Of a stretch of DNA of 7,003 bases, positions 5,388-7,003 are shown piece after piece. This stretch comes from RBG-16-66-20 sp049651845 (GTDB taxonomy: Bacteria > Pseudomonadota > Gammaproteobacteria > Burkholderiales > SG8-39): positions 1 to 7,003 of the forward strand of contig JBASCW010000016.1 of NCBI GenBank assembly GCA_049651845.1, written 5' to 3'. The position numbers were made by a program, and so were the translations under genes. Under the pieces are notes generated by a model that made no database searches, was not told where the DNA came from, and worked only from the letters and a program-made list of their open reading frames with translations. Numbering within the stretch: the first letter of the stretch is position 1; each line of letters begins with the position of its first letter.

Positions 5388-5681
5388 TCATTTCTCGTCC
5401 GGTAGCTGAACGGCGACTTCACTGGGCTGTAGCGAAAACCATGGCCCGTGTTCCCCGAACCAGACATACCCGTAAGCATCGAGTTCAAGCACTCGCATCA
5501 CGGTTCCTTCAACCGCCTTCAGTCTCGCGACATCCTCGGCTGGGAGATCGTGCGTCAGCCAATGCGGAATCGTAAGAATTCGCACTAGGGCACCCTGCCG
5601 AATCATGAGGCCATGTGCGTCGATAGCTGGAAGAGGATGGCCCTCGGGCGGTGCCTTACGTGGCGGAGGAAAGAATGACAT
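5388..5681 (-). CDS. Hypothetical protein, 97 aa, possibly SH3-like
   Basis: I do not recognise this protein. The first 20 residues are proline-rich (FFPPPRKAPPEGHPLP). The rest, GALVRILTIPHWL (about 30-42), then VEGTVMRVLELDAYGYVWFG and WFSLQPSEVAV, alternates short strands in a way that recalls small SH3-like barrels. It is soluble, without signal peptide. The ATG at 5679-5681 overlaps the attC core: the cassette begins GTTAAATG. No Shine-Dalgarno sequence precedes it, and the bases upstream belong to the next cassette's attC. A second ATG at residue 26 is possible but also lacks a ribosome site. The last codons and stop lie against the other core, so the gene nearly fills the cassette. Tight packing supports a real gene. 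Confidence 0.75.
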   Translation of the reverse strand: MSFFPPPRKAPPEGHPLPAIDAHGLMIRQGALVRILTIPHWLTHDLPAEDVARLKAVEGTVMRVLELDAYGYVWFGEHGPWFSLQPSEVAVQLPDEK

Positions 5682-5766
5682 TTAACGTGGAAGCCAGCGG
5701 CGCGCGGCCGCTGACCGATGCAAAGCACCGCCGCTCGCGCGCGTCCGCTGCGCTGCCGGGTTAGAG
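5680..5766 (-). repeat. attC site 9 (membrane protein / small unknown junction)
   Basis: 87 bp, from ATTTAAC (5680-5686) to GTTAGAG (5760-5766). It closely resembles attC10 in length and order of motifs (GTGGAA, GGCGCGCGG, CTGACC, ATGCA, CGCGCGTCCG, TGCCGGGTTA). The right core matches the start core of the membrane-protein cassette. Confidence 0.92.
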
Positions 5767-6354
5767 CCCTGACGTAGGCCGCGTGGCATAGCCCACCAGC
5801 GTCGCAAGAACTAGACAGCCGAGCGTTACGACTTGGAACGAGAACTGTAGTTTGGGATTTTCGAGGACAGCCTTTCCTATTGCGCCCGGCCCTCGAAATA
5901 GAAGAAAAAGTACCACCGCCAACCCCGTGTAAACCAGATAGCGTGAAGGATCCTCTCGTAAAAAGATTGACAGCGGTGGCAAGGCGAAGAGAACTGCGGA
6001 AAACGGGCTGTCCTTTGAGCCTCCGGTGAGGCCCATGAGTAGGCCTGCGCCAACGATGTCCAGCAGGAACACGATCAGAAACGCGTCGTCGCGTGCCAAC
6101 GCAGGAAACGTGACATCGGCGAATACAGGGCGCGAGAGTTGAACAAAATCTTGGGAAAACGCGAGACACGCGAGCGTTATCAGCGCGAAGCCGAGTACAA
6201 GTGACGGAATATTGCGAGTTGCCGGCCGTGGATTGTCAGAGAACCTCGAAAGGCTTCTTTCACCCACTTGCAGCACGACGATTCCAAGATAGACGATCAG
6301 CAGCAGCACGAACTGCGTAATCAAGAAAGCTGCGGTGAGCGTTCCAGGTGACAT
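5761..6354 (-). CDS. Six-segment integral membrane protein, unknown function
   Basis: The 197-residue product contains hydrophobic stretches at about 8-29, 50-67, 91-110, 117-132, 138-153 and 172-189, so it should be an inner-membrane protein with about six helices. A cytosolic loop with basic residues (ERSLSRFSDNPRPATRN, 32-48) follows the first. I recognise no family; there is no transporter signature, catalytic motif or channel filter. The ATG at 6354 gives a membrane-anchored N-terminus; a GTG at 6378 would begin inside attC10. The ribosome binding site is weak. The TAA stop lies in the attC9 core GTTAGAG. Membrane proteins are common among unknown cassette genes. Confidence 0.85.
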   Translation of the reverse strand: MSPGTLTAAFLITQFVLLLIVYLGIVVLQVGERSLSRFSDNPRPATRNIPSLVLGFALITLACLAFSQDFVQLSRPVFADVTFPALARDDAFLIVFLLDIVGAGLLMGLTGGSKDSPFSAVLFALPPLSIFLREDPSRYLVYTGLAVVLFLLFRGPGAIGKAVLENPKLQFSFQVVTLGCLVLATLVGYATRPTSGL

Positions 6355-6360
6355 AAAGGG

Positions 6361-6447
6361 CTCTAACGTGGAAACCACCGGCGCGCGGACACTGACCCAT
6401 GCATGGCGCGGCGCTTCACGCGCGTCCGGTGCGTTGCCGGGTTATAT
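6361..6447 (-). repeat. attC site 10 (TfoX / membrane protein junction)
   Basis: 87 bp, from CTCTAAC (6361-6367) to GTTATAT (6441-6447). Arms such as ACCGGCGCGCGG and CGCGCGTCCGGT pair around a central CATGCATGG. Its right core GTTATAT equals the lone core at 6831-6837, so this is the attC of the TfoX cassette. It is a member of the long subtype, like attC9. Confidence 0.92.
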
Positions 6448-6814
6448 GGCTTTTCTTTTTCTTTATGGGTGCCGGTAGTGATAGCGCATATTCAACGCTT
6501 GTTTTTGCCAAACGTCCAAGCGTCTCGATTTCTTGCAACATCGCTTTCGGCAAAATCACGTAGTCTTTCTTAATGGGACCTTTGGGAAAATAGCGGAGAT
6601 ATTTTGCGCTTTGTTGATTCACTAGTGCGCTTCGCGATGTCTCCGGTAGCTTTATGGCGAAGCCTACCGGAGTCCACGACATACAAATTCTTCCCTCTGC
6701 GTAAACGGCAGCACCGCTAAAAAAGTGTTTACATTCCAGTTTTACACCCTTCAAGCTGCCAGAAGGCAGTCGCCCAATCAGTGCGTTCAGTCGTTCTAGA
6801 TAGTCCTGGGCCAC
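6416..6814 (-). CDS. TfoX N-terminal domain protein
   Basis: The 132-residue product matches the TfoX_N domain (about 20-112). KGVKLECKHFFSGAAVYAEGRI stands where family members have 'MFGG-y-ly-dGk'; GFAIKLPETSRSAL and LRYFPKG then DYVILPKAMLQEIETLGRLAKTSVEYAL follow the usual order. TfoX/Sxy proteins of gamma-proteobacteria activate competence genes with CRP. Many stand-alone TfoX_N proteins have unknown roles, and the TfoX C-terminal domain is missing, so I do not call it a competence regulator. The start is GTG at 6814 with AGGA 7 bases ahead. The stop lies inside attC10, giving a basic tail (HITRQRTGRA) encoded by the recombination site. It is apparently the cassette nearest attI, so probably the best expressed. 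Confidence 0.85.
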   Translation of the reverse strand: MAQDYLERLNALIGRLPSGSLKGVKLECKHFFSGAAVYAEGRICMSWTPVGFAIKLPETSRSALVNQQSAKYLRYFPKGPIKKDYVILPKAMLQEIETLGRLAKTSVEYALSLPAPIKKKKSHITRQRTGRA

Positions 6815-6821
6815 GGCTATT

Positions 6822-6825
6822 TCCT
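6822..6825 (-). promoter_or_regulatory. Ribosome binding site of the TfoX-domain gene
   Basis: AGGA on the minus strand, 7 bases before the GTG at 6814, supports this non-ATG start, which lies 16 bp inside the cassette. Confidence 0.6.
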
Positions 6826-6830
6826 AAGCC

Positions 6831-6900
6831 ATATAACTATTGATTGAACTGCATCCTGAGGATGCTAGAAGCATCTACTAGGAGTCTGCGCGGCAGACGA
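6831..6900 (-). other. Candidate attI site and leader
   Basis: The core ATATAAC (6831-6837; GTTATAT on the minus strand) starts the TfoX cassette and has no attC partner to its right. That fits attI, which is not a folded inverted repeat. Beside it are short inverted motifs: GCATCC/GGATGC (6851-6865), GATGC/GCATC overlapping this, and GTCTGC/GCAGAC (about 6884-6898). They might be integrase binding or leader structures. I could not identify the array promoter with confidence. A degenerate last attC of another cassette is the alternative. Confidence 0.45.
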
Positions 6901-7003
6901 AATTTGTGCGAGTTGAAGTTGTGCCGGGTGTCACTTTTCGGGAATTTCGGTGCGGCGCCCGTCAATTTACAGCCGCAGAGGTTCGTGCGAGGTCGATGCG
7001 AAT
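6901..7003. other. Non-coding right edge, no gene recognised
   Basis: I see no supported gene here. A minus-strand TTGACG (6965-6960) could be a -35 box of the array promoter, but no good -10 hexamer follows at 16-18 bp. On the + strand, an ATG at 6996-6998 after GAGG could be the start of a divergent gene such as intI, but only the first bases are inside the window. Confidence 0.3.

Larger units (their letters stand above)
124..6837 (-). mobile_element. Integron gene-cassette array, 11 cassettes
   Basis: Eleven minus-strand genes are separated by ten attC-like sites, each with terminal 7-bp cores and internal imperfect inverted repeats. The cassette-start core and the matching far core of the same cassette's attC are identical for the TfoX (GTTATAT), membrane (GTTAGAG), small unknown (GTTAAAT), HEPN (GTTGGGC), GFA (GTTGGGC) and DUF1801 (GTTATGT) cassettes. 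That is the signature of site-specific cassette integration. The SRPBCC, secreted, unknown, GGDEF and GNAT cassettes have diverged pairs. All genes point the same way, so the attI end should be on the right. No integrase gene is inside the window. The left limit is uncertain because no attC could be recognised downstream of the acetyltransferase gene. Confidence 0.93.

Noticed and set aside
5603..6169. Minus-strand open frame of 188 codons across the small unknown and membrane genes
   Set aside because: It crosses attC9 and two better-supported genes, and its translation is Arg/Ser-rich without domain features.
1164..6447. Repeated inter-genic palindromes as CRISPR or REP elements
   Set aside because: The sites vary in length and sequence, each is bounded by integron core heptamers and sits at a gene boundary, and there are no spacers.
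6937..6965. Array promoter with TTGACG as -35
   Set aside because: No convincing -10 hexamer at 16-18 bp spacing, so it is not annotated as a promoter.

Overview
The window is a stretch of an integron gene-cassette array. Eleven genes lie on the minus strand, one after another. Ten of the gaps between them are filled by attC recombination sites of 57 to 90 bp. Each attC has 7-bp core sites at its ends (RYYYAAC on the left and GTTRRRY on the right of the + strand, several degenerate) flanking imperfect inverted repeats. In most cassettes the core at the gene's 5' end matches the far core of its own attC, as expected for a cassette that was once a circle. Genes are packed tightly, stop codons often fall in or beside the core sites, no gene is repeated and no common pathway links the products. 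This is the usual look of integron cargo. The host is probably a proteobacterium, perhaps a gammaproteobacterium such as a Xanthomonas relative, or an environmental metagenome contig. The sequence alone does not fix the taxon.

Reading in the direction of transcription (right to left): the right edge (6838-7003) has no recognisable gene. It has short inverted repeats beside a lone core site and looks like attI plus leader; an intI gene would be expected just beyond the window on the + strand. Then come a TfoX N-terminal-domain protein, a six-segment membrane protein, a small unknown protein whose start codon sits in the core site, an ApeA-like HEPN-domain protein with an intact RX4H motif (candidate RNase and phage-defence effector), a small secreted protein, an SRPBCC-fold protein, a GFA-family zinc protein, an unknown protein faintly like Imm26 immunity proteins, a PAS-GGDEF diguanylate cyclase with intact catalytic and inhibitory motifs, a DUF1801 protein and a GNAT acetyltransferase.

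At the left edge the array seems to end or change. The acetyltransferase stop codon overlaps a core-like heptamer, but no foldable attC follows. Instead an overlapping reading frame begins with an NPYEAP motif, typical of the N-terminus of some small membrane proteins. It is broken by a frameshift before a hydrophobic segment that runs off the window.

The cassettes do not form an operon in the functional sense. They share orientation, and most have no visible promoter, so expression probably depends on a promoter near attI and on position in the array. The most interesting cargo is the HEPN protein (possible mobile phage defence), the diguanylate cyclase (a mobile second-messenger enzyme) and the TfoX-domain protein in the apparent first position.
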